Shown here one piece after another: positions 1 through 6,130 of a DNA stretch of 8,625 nt (the stretch's first letter is position 1; each line of letters opens with the position of its first letter). The translations under genes and the position numbers were made by a program. This DNA is from Chloroflexota bacterium. GTDB lineage: Bacteria > Desulfobacterota > Desulfuromonadia > Desulfuromonadales > Geopsychrobacteraceae. The DNA is taken from positions 1 to 8,625 of the forward strand of contig JADFVC010000165.1 in NCBI GenBank assembly GCA_015222355.1, read 5' to 3'. The notes beneath the pieces were generated by a model, which did no database searches, had not been told where the DNA came from, and worked only from the letters and a program-made list of their open reading frames with translations.

Positions 1-34
1 CACCGGGGGACAACAACACTGGAATGCACCAGAC

Positions 35-775
35 TCATCCTTGAGCTTCTTTTTGCAGGCAAATCAGAAATTCACGATTCCCTTTAGGTCCTAAAATTGG
101 ACTTTCTACAACACCGACAACCAGACAACCCAACGCTACGGCAAGCGACTGAATGGCAACAACCACCTGCTGCTGTAACTGCGGATCTTTCACCACCCCA
201 CCCTTGCCGACCAGCCCCTTCCCAACCTCAAACTGCGGCTTGATCAGCGCGATAACCATTGCATCATCCGTCAGTAACGATAAAGTGTTTGGCAACACTT
301 TCGCCAACGAGATGAATGAGGCATCGATGACAGCCAAGCTGGGTTGTTCTGCCAACTGTTCCGGCAGCAAATGACGGATATTGCAGCGTTCCAGGTTGAC
401 AACCCGCTGATCTTCTCTGAGTTTCCACGCCAACTGCCCATAACCGACATCGACCGCATAGACTTTGGCAGCGCCGTTCTGCAACAAACAATCGGTAAAA
501 CCGCCGGTCGATGCCCCGACATCAATAGCGACCCTGCCAGCAACCGACAGCGGAAATTCCTGCAGCGCTTTTTCCAACTTCAACCCACCACGCGAGACAT
601 AGGGAATATCTTCTCCCTTCAAACGGATGTGTGCGTCGACAGAAATCTTCAGTCCAGCCTTATCAACCCTATGCTCGTCGACAATAACCTTGCCCGCCAT
701 AATCAAGGCTTTGGCACGCTCGCGCGAAATGACTAAACCCTGAGCAACCAGTAATTTATCCAGTCTTTCTTTCAT
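35..775 (-). CDS. tlyA: TlyA-family 16S/23S rRNA 2'-O-methyltransferase
   Basis: The 246-residue protein matches the TlyA family (often labelled hemolysin A), SAM-dependent ribose methyltransferases acting on rRNA in the cytoplasm. Residues 3-60 form an S4-type RNA-binding domain ([25 protein letters not shown]). Residues 82-94 carry the SAM-binding loop ([13 protein letters not shown]), followed by [15 protein letters not shown]. The family's K-D-K-E catalytic tetrad can be placed at K66, D151 (VIDASFISL), K179 ([11 protein letters not shown]) and E235 (GNREFL). Length is normal for the family and the stop (TGA) is inside the window, so the gene is complete. The ATG at 775 has only a weak ribosome-binding site (GGAAACGGA just upstream). 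The gene begins 51 bases past the terminator of the HDOD gene, so it probably has its own promoter, which I could not place. The haemolysin label should not be read as evidence of haemolytic activity. Confidence 0.95.
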   Translation of the reverse strand: MKERLDKLLVAQGLVISRERAKALIMAGKVIVDEHRVDKAGLKISVDAHIRLKGEDIPYVSRGGLKLEKALQEFPLSVAGRVAIDVGASTGGFTDCLLQNGAAKVYAVDVGYGQLAWKLREDQRVVNLERCNIRHLLPEQLAEQPSLAVIDASFISLAKVLPNTLSLLTDDAMVIALIKPQFEVGKGLVGKGGVVKDPQLQQQVVVAIQSLAVALGCLVVGVVESPILGPKGNREFLICLQKEAQG

Positions 776-826
776 TCCGTTTCCAATTGTCCGCAGGCCG
801 TCGTAAAGATCTGAACATGAGACGAA

Positions 827-853
827 AAAAGGGAGGCGAATTGCCTCCCTTTT
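827..853 (-). terminator. Intrinsic terminator after the HDOD gene
   Basis: A perfect 11-bp stem (827-837 with 843-853) closes a 5-base loop. Read on the minus strand it is followed by a run of six T (830-825). It starts 17 bases after the HDOD stop codon, the classic arrangement of a Rho-independent terminator. On the plus strand the hairpin is followed by A residues, so it should work in the minus direction only. Confidence 0.9.
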
Positions 854-870
854 AAAAAAATCTCTACAAT

Positions 871-1728
871 TTAGTTAACAAAGAAGTCACGGTTTTCTGT
901 AAAGACCTGTTCGACCTCCTCAACCGCCTCTTGTGTCTCCTCGGCATCCAGATCGAGAGCTTTGGCGCCGAGACAACCGACAACATCCACAGCTTCATCC
1001 GGCTCTCGCTGACCGATTCCTAACCTTGCACAAATACAATCCGCCAGATTGACTGTTGCGGTCAGTCGCTGCAAGCCACCCGTGTCATCTTCTTCAATCG
1101 GAATAATCAAATCATCATGATGCAGTGTCGTCATCACCAGTGAACGAGAAAAATTCCACTTATCAAGCACGGCCGCACCCACCACCGCATGGGCATAGGG
1201 GAAATAATTGCCTTCAAGTTCTGCATAACTTCCGACACCGGAGTACACAGACTCAATCAGAGAACGATAGGCTTCGGGATCACTATAGTTCATAACGATC
1301 TTGCCGAGATGCCTGAATAATCCAGACAGAAAAGCCTCCTCCGGATCTGCTGAAGCAAATTTTCTCGCCAGAATCCGACAGCCAATGGCGCAGCCAATTG
1401 AATCTTCCCAGAGCATTTTTTCCAGCAAGCCGTAAGATTTGTTCATCCCCTCCAGACTGGCGGCCAACACCAAACTGCGTAAGGTACGCTCGCCGACAAT
1501 GGCAATGGCATGGTCCAAGGTTTTAATCTGCCGCGTCATACTGTAAAAAGCCGAATTAGCCACCTTCAACAAGCGTGCTGATACCGCCGGGTCACTGGAC
1601 ATGGTCTCGCCAAGCTTAGTGTAATTAACATTTGGATCACCGAGCAATTGAAGAACTTTAGTCGCAACTGCCGGCATCGGTGGCAGATCGCCAATAGACC
1701 GGACGACAGTTTGAAAATCTGTAGACAT
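871..1728 (-). CDS. HDOD-domain signalling/regulatory protein
   Basis: A 285-residue protein formed largely by an HDOD domain, a catalytically degenerate relative of the HD phosphohydrolase fold found in bacterial signalling proteins. Visible family features are the N-terminal block at residues 10-62 ([19 protein letters not shown], then ISSDPAVS-type [20 protein letters not shown]), [18 protein letters not shown] at 73-90, and the helical block around 135-146 ([12 protein letters not shown]). Where HD enzymes have a His-Asp pair this protein reads Arg-His (139-140), so it probably binds or signals rather than hydrolyses. HHDD at 203-206 is also present. I chose the ATG at 1728, with GGGG six bases upstream; an in-frame GTG at 1740 would add four residues (MGFF). 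No second domain (receiver, GGDEF or EAL) is present, so it is a stand-alone HDOD protein of unknown target. It appears monocistronic, with its own spacer upstream and a terminator downstream. Confidence 0.9.
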   Translation of the reverse strand: MSTDFQTVVRSIGDLPPMPAVATKVLQLLGDPNVNYTKLGETMSSDPAVSARLLKVANSAFYSMTRQIKTLDHAIAIVGERTLRSLVLAASLEGMNKSYGLLEKMLWEDSIGCAIGCRILARKFASADPEEAFLSGLFRHLGKIVMNYSDPEAYRSLIESVYSGVGSYAELEGNYFPYAHAVVGAAVLDKWNFSRSLVMTTLHHDDLIIPIEEDDTGGLQRLTATVNLADCICARLGIGQREPDEAVDVVGCLGAKALDLDAEETQEAVEEVEQVFTENRDFFVN

Positions 1729-1762
1729 AAAAAACCCCACATCTTCATTTCATAATTTCGTA

Positions 1763-1791
1763 AATGTAGCAGAATTTGCGAGCAACAACAT
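1763..1791 (-). promoter_or_regulatory. Possible sigma-70-type promoter for the HDOD gene
   Basis: On the minus strand, TACATT (1768-1763) preceded by TGC gives an extended -10 element. ATGTTG (1791-1786) lies 17 bases further upstream as a poor -35. It sits 35 bases before the ATG at 1728 in the only spacer long enough to hold a promoter for this gene. The match is weak and is offered as a candidate only. Confidence 0.3.
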
Positions 1792-1803
1792 TTAAAAAAT
1801 TGA

Positions 1804-1896
1804 ATCAATGATCAATCGCCATCAATCATCCGACCAAAACTTCCCACCTAGTTTCCATCCGGAAACGGCCCTTTTCGGCGCTGTCCGCGTTGCGCC
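1804..1896. repeat. Structured spacer: dyads and ATCAAT repeats
   Basis: The spacer between the AIM24 and HDOD genes holds several symmetric elements. GTTTCC (1851-1856) is inverted as GGAAAC (1861-1866) around a 4-base loop. GGCGC (1877-1881) is inverted as GCGCC (1892-1896) around a 10-base loop. A further imperfect 20-base dyad links them (CCGGAAA with TTTTCGG, about 1859-1878). ATCAAT occurs three times in direct orientation at 1804, 1811 and 1821. None of the hairpins is followed by a proper T-run on the minus strand, so they are not a convincing terminator for the AIM24 gene. They may be an operator region or a small interspersed extragenic repeat; the sequence alone cannot decide. Confidence 0.5.
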
Positions 1897-1919
1897 AACT
1901 TGACTTAACGCACGGAACA

Positions 1920-2672
1920 CTATGAACCTTCACCTTTTTTCGAACCGCCGGCTGAAGGAGCATGGGCAAGGACACGATCAGCAAGACGACTGAAAGGCAA
2001 ACTTTGCAACCAGACCCGCCCGGTTCCGCGCAGCGTCGCCAAGAAAAGACCTTCACCACCCAAAAACATACTTTTCAGATTCCCGGCCCGTTCGATATTG
2101 TAATCAATGCTCGGCTCAAAAGCGACCAGACAACCGGTATCGACACGCAAGGTTTCGCCCTTGAGTTGTCGCTCGATGATCGTGCCACCAGCATGCACAA
2201 AGACCATACCGTCGCCACACAAACGCTGCAGGATAAAACCCTCACCACCGAAAAAACCTACTCCCAAACGCTTCTGAAAAGCAATCCCGACTTGCGTACC
2301 GAGTGCGGCACAAAGAAAGGAATCTTTTTGGCAGAGAATTTCACCGGACAGCTCAGCTAAATTAAGGGGCACAATTTTCCCCGGGTAGGGTGCGGAAAAA
2401 GCCACACGTTGTGTTCCTGATCCCTGATTGGTGAAATGTGTCATAAAAATCGATTCCCCCGTCAGAACCCTCTTACCGACACCAAGGAGTTTCCCGAAGA
2501 TCCCCTGTTCCGGTTCTGACCCATCGCCCATCCTGGCCTCGAAATTGATCCCTTCCTCCATATAGGTCATAGCCCCGGCTTCAGCGATAACCGCTTCCTG
2601 CGGATCGAGTTCAACTTCAACCAGTTGCATATCACCGCCGATAATTTGGTAGTCGACCTTATGACACTTCAT
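1920..2672 (-). CDS. AIM24 / TIGR00266 family protein
   Basis: The 250-residue protein belongs to the AIM24 (TIGR00266, YwrF/YbfA-like) beta-rich family, whose biochemical role is not established; the name comes from a yeast mitochondrial protein. Family signatures seen here are the N-terminal [24 protein letters not shown] (residues 16-39), the Gly-rich stretch around 57-75 ([20 protein letters not shown]), [24 protein letters not shown] (80-103), the repeated Gly/Phe segment [21 protein letters not shown] (138-158) and a matching [23 protein letters not shown] (205-227). The tail (232-250) is polar and lysine/glycine rich and probably disordered. There is no signal peptide or membrane segment, so a cytoplasmic location is likely. 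The ATG at 2672 has a strong GGAGG seven bases upstream. It starts 45 bases after lipB and may be co-transcribed with it, but no functional link is known to me. Confidence 0.9.
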   Translation of the reverse strand: MKCHKVDYQIIGGDMQLVEVELDPQEAVIAEAGAMTYMEEGINFEARMGDGSEPEQGIFGKLLGVGKRVLTGESIFMTHFTNQGSGTQRVAFSAPYPGKIVPLNLAELSGEILCQKDSFLCAALGTQVGIAFQKRLGVGFFGGEGFILQRLCGDGMVFVHAGGTIIERQLKGETLRVDTGCLVAFEPSIDYNIERAGNLKSMFLGGEGLFLATLRGTGRVWLQSLPFSRLADRVLAHAPSAGGSKKGEGS

Positions 2673-2717
2673 TTATTGACCTCCGCAAACAAGGGTTAAA
2701 TATACTGTCACATCATA

Positions 2718-3383
2718 TCAAGATTCCAGGGTGTACGCGAATGCTGCTGTGAAATGTTGGATAAATTTCTGCTTCAACTCTGACAAGTCAACTTTTGTAC
2801 CCAGTTCCCGACTCACGGAAGTGACAATTTCATTTGGCCGGCCGCAGGGAACGATCATCTCAAAAGTTATTAGATCATTATTGACATTCAGAGCAATCCC
2901 GTGTGAGGACACCCATTTTTTCAGGGCAACTCCAAAACTGCAGATTTTGCGACCATTGACCCAGACTCCCGGCTCTCCCTCTTTAAGCTGCCCCTGCAGA
3001 CCATAGTCAGCAAGCAGATCAACGACTACCTGCAGAAATGTTCGAGAGAACCAGCGAAGATCTTTTCGCTGTAACTGGATGATGGGATAAGCAACCAACT
3101 GTCCGGGTTCGTGAGCTGTTGCCAGACCTCCTCGATTGATCTGCTGCAACGCGACACCACTGGTAACAAAATCTTTTTCCGGTAATCGCAAATCGGCTTC
3201 GGAACCTCGACGACCAAGAGTGACCACGGCCGGATGTTCAACAATGACCAGAGTATCAACACCATGACCCTGAAGATGTTGTTCAACCATCTGCGCCTGA
3301 CGAGCGAAGGCAGTCGCATAATCCAATCGATTCCAGTCCTCAATCTGCAGTGGGGTTACAACGTGATCAATTGAACTCGGCAA
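2718..3383 (-). CDS. lipB: Octanoyl-[ACP]:protein N-octanoyltransferase (LipB)
   Basis: LipB moves the octanoyl group from acyl carrier protein onto the lipoyl domains of 2-oxoacid dehydrogenases and the glycine cleavage H protein, the first step of lipoate assembly, in the cytoplasm. The 221-residue length is typical. The substrate-binding signature is at residues 84-99 (RGGLATAHEPGQLVAY), with the conserved His at 91. The catalytic Lys is K146 in NGRKICSFG and the nucleophilic Cys is C180 in MIVPCGRPNEIVTSV. HGIALNVNNDL (161-171) is also typical. Two signature positions differ from the common TYHGPGQ form: Ala replaces the aromatic residue before His and Glu replaces Gly after it. The start is TTG at 3383, with AGGAAAGGGA upstream; the first in-frame ATG is residue 32 and would remove conserved N-terminal sequence. 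lipA is not in the window. The gene follows a tRNA-Val terminator at very short distance. Confidence 0.96.
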   Translation of the reverse strand: MPSSIDHVVTPLQIEDWNRLDYATAFARQAQMVEQHLQGHGVDTLVIVEHPAVVTLGRRGSEADLRLPEKDFVTSGVALQQINRGGLATAHEPGQLVAYPIIQLQRKDLRWFSRTFLQVVVDLLADYGLQGQLKEGEPGVWVNGRKICSFGVALKKWVSSHGIALNVNNDLITFEMIVPCGRPNEIVTSVSRELGTKVDLSELKQKFIQHFTAAFAYTLES

Positions 3384-3401
3384 CAGTCGTCCCTTTCCTG
3401 C

Positions 3402-3442
3402 GTAAAAACAGAACAGGGAGTTACGTATAACGCAACTCCCTG
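3402..3442 (-). terminator. Terminator after tRNA-Val, upstream of lipB
   Basis: CAGGGAGTT (3414-3422) pairs with AACTCCCTG (3434-3442), and the stem can continue inward with one mismatch. Read on the minus strand the hairpin is followed by TTCTGTTTTT (3411-3402 approximately), a fair T-rich tract. It begins eight bases after the CCA end of tRNA-Val, so it suits termination and 3' end formation of the tRNA transcript. It also lies only about 20 bases before the lipB start. Confidence 0.8.
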
Positions 3443-3450
3443 AAAATAAT

Positions 3451-3525
3451 TGGTGGGCGGTCGGGGGATCGAACCCCGGACCCTTCGCGTGTGAGGCGAA
3501 TGCTCTCCCGCTGAGCTAACCGCCC
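3451..3525 (-). tRNA. tRNA-Val (anticodon CAC), CCA encoded
   Basis: The minus strand folds into a full cloverleaf of 75 nt. The acceptor stem GGGCGGT/ACCGCCC is fully Watson-Crick. The D arm is GCTC/GAGC. The anticodon stem is TTCGC/GCGAA around the loop CTCACAC, giving anticodon CAC (bases 3493-3491), which reads GUG valine codons. The T arm is CGGGG/CCCCG with loop TTCGATC, the discriminator is A, and the CCA end is encoded (3453-3451). Its own promoter and terminator flank it, so it looks like a single-gene unit. Confidence 0.97.
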
Positions 3526-3537
3526 TGATGGGACAAA

Positions 3538-3566
3538 TGTATAACAATATGGTTTCCGACTGTCAA
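3538..3566 (-). promoter_or_regulatory. Promoter of tRNA-Val
   Basis: On the minus strand a perfect -35 hexamer TTGACA (3566-3561) is followed after 17 bases by TATACA (3543-3538), a 4/6 match to the -10 consensus. The tRNA 5' end is 12 bases beyond the -10, giving a very short 5' leader, as usual for tRNA genes. Confidence 0.75.
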
Positions 3567-3600
3567 TATGAGATTCGCTCACACCCCACCAGCCATACAG

Positions 3601-4146
3601 CTAATGAGGTTTTGCAGGCAAATAGATATCTCTGGCTCTGCGATAGCCGGCTTCGGTGACCAGGGCTTTATCCAGAATGGCCTCAATCGCCTGCAGCTTT
3701 TTTTCAGCAACCAGTTCAGATAAATTGACTAAGGCATCGGCATCCCAGAGAATTCTGAATTCTGCCGAATCAACACCATCTGGAGTGTGGTGCCAACCGA
3801 CAAGCTCACAAACCTTGTCGATCAAATCTTCTTCAGCACCGACATCCGCAAGCAACATTCTGGCGACTGGCGGGCCCTCCTGCTCCTGGAGTTTACCGCT
3901 GCACTGTCCATATTTTCGTTCTGCTTCAGGAATTCCGATGTCGTGCAGATAAGTTGCCGTAAGGGTGACAATCGGGTCAGCATCGATATATTGCAAGAGG
4001 TCGGCGGCATGCTCCGTCACCTCTTGCGCATGGACGATCCGACGCACGTCAGAGCCGAAATACTTTTCCATCTGCAGCCTGACCCGCTCAAGAAAGCGCA
4101 GTTGTTTTTCTGACAAACGATTTAAGATCAACCTTTCCTGAAGCAT
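3601..4146 (-). CDS. HD-domain phosphohydrolase
   Basis: A 181-residue, single-domain member of the HD superfamily of metal-dependent phosphohydrolases, probably cytoplasmic. Metal-ligand candidates in order are His39 (VHAQEV), the His-Asp pair 68-69 in TYLHDIGIPEAERKYG, His119-His120 (GWHHTPDGVD) and Asp135/Asp137 in ILWDADALVNL, so unlike the HDOD protein in this window the active site looks intact. The small size and HDIG-type motif resemble stand-alone HD proteins acting on nucleotides or other phosphate esters; the substrate cannot be read from the sequence. The ATG at 4146 has GGAG eight bases upstream. It lies 14 bases after the thioesterase stop and is the last gene of the ugd operon. 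No terminator is visible after it, so transcripts may run on into tRNA-Val. Confidence 0.88.
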   Translation of the reverse strand: MLQERLILNRLSEKQLRFLERVRLQMEKYFGSDVRRIVHAQEVTEHAADLLQYIDADPIVTLTATYLHDIGIPEAERKYGQCSGKLQEQEGPPVARMLLADVGAEEDLIDKVCELVGWHHTPDGVDSAEFRILWDADALVNLSELVAEKKLQAIEAILDKALVTEAGYRRARDIYLPAKPH

Positions 4147-4160
4147 GATTCCGACTCCAT

Positions 4161-4574
4161 TCAGTTGAAAATGAACACCTTGGCCTCAGCTTCGGCATAA
4201 AGAGAACTGGCAATTTTCAATTGAGCACTCGCCTGCCAAACTTTCCGGTGACTTTCGGTCAACACTCCTGAAATCTCGATCAGAACCCCAACCGGGACCG
4301 GTTTACGATAACGAAGTTGCAACTCCGCTGTCACACAGCGTTCAGCTTTACACCGACAGGCATAGATACAGGCTTCATCGAGCAACGCAGCGATAATACC
4401 CCCATGGATCACATCCTGCCAACCTTGATAGTCGGCCGATAACTGCACTGTCGCGTGGCTACTGCAGGCCTCAGGATCCGTTGTAAATTTTGCTTGCAAA
4501 CCGATGGAATTATCCTGACCACAAACAAAACAGGCTGAATCCTCAGCAATATTGAGTAATTTTTTTTCAATCAT
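4161..4574 (-). CDS. PaaI-like hotdog-fold thioesterase
   Basis: A 137-residue hotdog-fold protein of the PaaI/4HBT type, which hydrolyses acyl-CoA or related thioesters; the acyl substrate is unknown. Key marks are the N-terminal CFVCGQDNSIGLQAKF (residues 15-30), seen in one PaaI subgroup, the core motif VIHGGIIAALLDEA (55-68) with the HGG turn and an acidic pair D66-E67 as the likely catalytic residue, and the strand segment TAELQLRYRKPVPVG (82-96). It is rich in cysteine (C15, C18, C37, C69, C73, C75, C80), but no strict metal-binding pattern is clear. I chose the ATG at 4574, whose ATGATTGA overlaps the ugd stop and gives translational coupling. An in-frame extension to 4652 adds 26 residues deep inside ugd and matches nothing in the family. 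A run of eight A follows at codons 3-5. Confidence 0.88.
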   Translation of the reverse strand: MIEKKLLNIAEDSACFVCGQDNSIGLQAKFTTDPEACSSHATVQLSADYQGWQDVIHGGIIAALLDEACIYACRCKAERCVTAELQLRYRKPVPVGVLIEISGVLTESHRKVWQASAQLKIASSLYAEAEAKVFIFN

Positions 4575-5910
4575 GAACAATGCGCCCGACAGCAAAATAT
4601 TCAAAACCTTCCTGACGGATATACGCCGGATCATACTGGTTACGACCATCAAAAATAATCGCCTGCTTCATGGAGCGACGCATTGCTGCCAAATCAGGAT
4701 TACGGAAAGGTTTCCACTCGGTCGCCAGCAACATGGCGTCAACCGCCTGTAATGCTTCATATTGGTTCGCCACAAGCTGCAGACGCCCGGAGGCAAACCA
4801 GTCAGCGGGTAATTCATCCTTGGCGGTATCCATAGCCACGGGATCATAGGCAAAAACCCTGGCTCCGGCAGCAAGCAGATCGGCCAGCAGAGTTTTTGCT
4901 GGTGCTTCACGCATATCGTCGGTTCCAGGTTTGAATGACAACCCCCAGATGCCGAATGACAAACCGGAGAGATCGTGACCAAAACGTTTGCTCAGCTGGC
5001 GGGTGAACCATTTTTTTTGTTGTTGATTGCGCTGTTCAACAGACAGCAGCAGTTCCGGCTTAAAATCAACCCCTTGCGCCATACGAATCAGGGCCTGGAC
5101 ATCTTTCGGGAAACAGGAGCCACCGTAACCACAACCGGGGTAGATAAAAGAAAAGCCGATCCGTGAGTCGGAACCGATCCCGCGGCGCACATTTTCCACA
5201 TCAACACCCATCAGTTCGCAGAGGCTGGCAATTTCATTAATAAAAGAGATTTTTGTCGCCAGCATCGAATTGGCAGCGTACTTGGTCATCTCGGCATCAC
5301 GAATGCCCATAAACAGGGTTCGTTCATGATTCCGGTTAAAAGGCGCATAAAGCTGCCGCATCAATTCGCAGGCCTTTTCGCTGTCACTGCCGATGATGAT
5401 CCGGTCCGGCTTCATGAAATCTTCGATCGCCGCACCTTCCTTCAAAAATTCCGGATTACTGACAACATCGAAAGGAATCTGGACACCACGTCTTGCCAAT
5501 TCCTCTGCTACTGTTGCTCGCACCAGATCCGCCGTTCCCACCGGCACTGTTGACTTATTGACAATCAGAGTATATTCGGTCATCAGTCTGCCGACATCTC
5601 GCGCGACGGCTTGAACATATTTAAGATCCGCAGAACCATCTTCACCGGGCGGGGTACCGACAGCAATGAAATAGATCTGTGTATCGGCCATCGCCTCAGC
5701 CAGAGAGGTCGTAAATAGCAGTCGCTCTTCAGCGTGGTTTCGCAAAACCATTGCTTCCAGTCCAGGTTCATAAATCGGCAACTGTCCCTGTTTAAGCCCG
5801 GAGATTTTCTTCTCATCAACATCCACGCAGTAAACACGATTCCCCATTTCGGCAAAGCAGGCCCCACTGACCAACCCGACATAACCCGTGCCGACTATCG
5901 TTAGATTCAT
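4567..5910 (-). CDS. ugd: UDP-glucose 6-dehydrogenase
   Basis: The enzyme oxidises UDP-glucose to UDP-glucuronate with two NAD+ in the cytoplasm, supplying precursors for surface polysaccharide, LPS or capsule sugars. At 447 residues it has the normal length of the Ugd/TuaD family. The N-terminal Rossmann motif is VGTGYVG (residues 6-12), followed by CVDVDEKKI. NKSTVPVGT (118-126) and SNPEFLKEG (151-159) line the active site. K210 and K220 lie in MTKYAANSMLATK, and the catalytic Cys is C266 in GYGGSCFPKD. The C-terminal domain carries the second nucleotide-binding half (FGIWGLSFKPGTDDMREAP). The ATG at 5910 has GGAG six bases upstream; an in-frame TTG at 5922 overlaps that site and is unlikely. 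It leads a three-gene operon with the thioesterase and HD protein. It starts about 35 bases past the tRNA-Arg terminator. No glycosyltransferase or other polysaccharide gene is adjacent in this window. Confidence 0.97.
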   Translation of the reverse strand: MNLTIVGTGYVGLVSGACFAEMGNRVYCVDVDEKKISGLKQGQLPIYEPGLEAMVLRNHAEERLLFTTSLAEAMADTQIYFIAVGTPPGEDGSADLKYVQAVARDVGRLMTEYTLIVNKSTVPVGTADLVRATVAEELARRGVQIPFDVVSNPEFLKEGAAIEDFMKPDRIIIGSDSEKACELMRQLYAPFNRNHERTLFMGIRDAEMTKYAANSMLATKISFINEIASLCELMGVDVENVRRGIGSDSRIGFSFIYPGCGYGGSCFPKDVQALIRMAQGVDFKPELLLSVEQRNQQQKKWFTRQLSKRFGHDLSGLSFGIWGLSFKPGTDDMREAPAKTLLADLLAAGARVFAYDPVAMDTAKDELPADWFASGRLQLVANQYEALQAVDAMLLATEWKPFRNPDLAAMRRSMKQAIIFDGRNQYDPAYIRQEGFEYFAVGRIVHD

Positions 5911-5941
5911 CCCACACTCCAAAATCGCTTTATTGAGGACA

Positions 5942-5979
5942 GGTTAAAATAAAAATGGGCTACAGATTCGTAACCCATT
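5942..5979 (-). terminator. Terminator after tRNA-Arg, upstream of ugd
   Basis: AATGGG (5954-5959) pairs with CCCATT (5974-5979). After one C/A mismatch the stem continues with TAC/GTA (5961-5963 with 5970-5972) around a 6-base loop. On the minus strand it runs into TTTTTATTTTAA, a good T-rich tract. It begins 13 bases after the encoded CCA of tRNA-Arg. Confidence 0.82.
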
Positions 5980-5991
5980 CAAGTTCGGTTC

Positions 5992-6068
5992 TGGCGACCC
6001 CGAGAGGATTCGAACCTCTGACCATCACCTTAGGAGGGTGCCGCTCTATCCAGCTGAGCTACGGGGCC
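5992..6068 (-). tRNA. tRNA-Arg (anticodon CCT), CCA encoded
   Basis: The minus strand gives a 77-nt cloverleaf. The acceptor stem is GGCCCCG/CGGGGTC with one G-U pair. The D arm is GCTC/GAGC with a 9-base loop. The anticodon stem is GCACC/GGTGA around the loop CTCCTAA, giving anticodon CCT (bases 6034-6032), which reads AGG arginine codons. The T arm is AGAGG/CCTCT with loop TTCGAAT, the discriminator is G, and CCA is encoded (5994-5992). The outer pair of the anticodon stem (27-43) is a G-A mismatch, leaving four Watson-Crick pairs; the rest of the fold is sound. Confidence 0.96.
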
Positions 6069-6077
6069 GCTCGAACG

Positions 6078-6106
6078 CTTATAACCCAGTAGCAGAGTTT
6101 TTTCAA
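6078..6106 (-). promoter_or_regulatory. Promoter of tRNA-Arg
   Basis: On the minus strand TTGAAA (6106-6101, 5/6 match to the -35) is followed after exactly 17 bases by TATAAG (6083-6078, 5/6 match to the -10). The stretch between -10 and the tRNA, CGTTCGAGC, is GC-rich, as seen in discriminators of stringently controlled stable-RNA promoters; that control is inferred. It lies between the apt stop (6131) and the tRNA. Confidence 0.78.
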
Positions 6107-6130
6107 GACAAGTCATCACACCAGAAAAAA

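Noticed and set aside
1..34. Start of another gene after tlyA at the left edge
   Set aside because: Only 34 bases remain, with no ribosome-binding site or convincing start codon; nothing can be called.
344..736. 130-residue plus-strand open frame
   Set aside because: Antisense to tlyA, whose catalytic motifs are complete on the minus strand.
1826..2059. 77-residue minus-strand open frame overlapping the end of the AIM24 gene into the spacer
   Set aside because: Most of it is an out-of-frame shadow; the tail in the spacer may reflect a repeat rather than a protein. Kept only as part of the spacer finding.
1962..2360. 132-residue plus-strand open frame
   Set aside because: Antisense to the AIM24-family gene; low-complexity Thr/Gln/Lys-rich translation with no family signature.
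3356..3547. 63-residue minus-strand open frame spanning tRNA-Val
   Set aside because: It reads straight through the tRNA and its terminator; the tRNA explains the sequence fully.
4575..4652. Longer N-terminus of the thioesterase starting at 4652
   Set aside because: The extra 26 residues lie within ugd in another frame, match nothing in the hotdog family, and the coupled ATG at 4574 is a better start.
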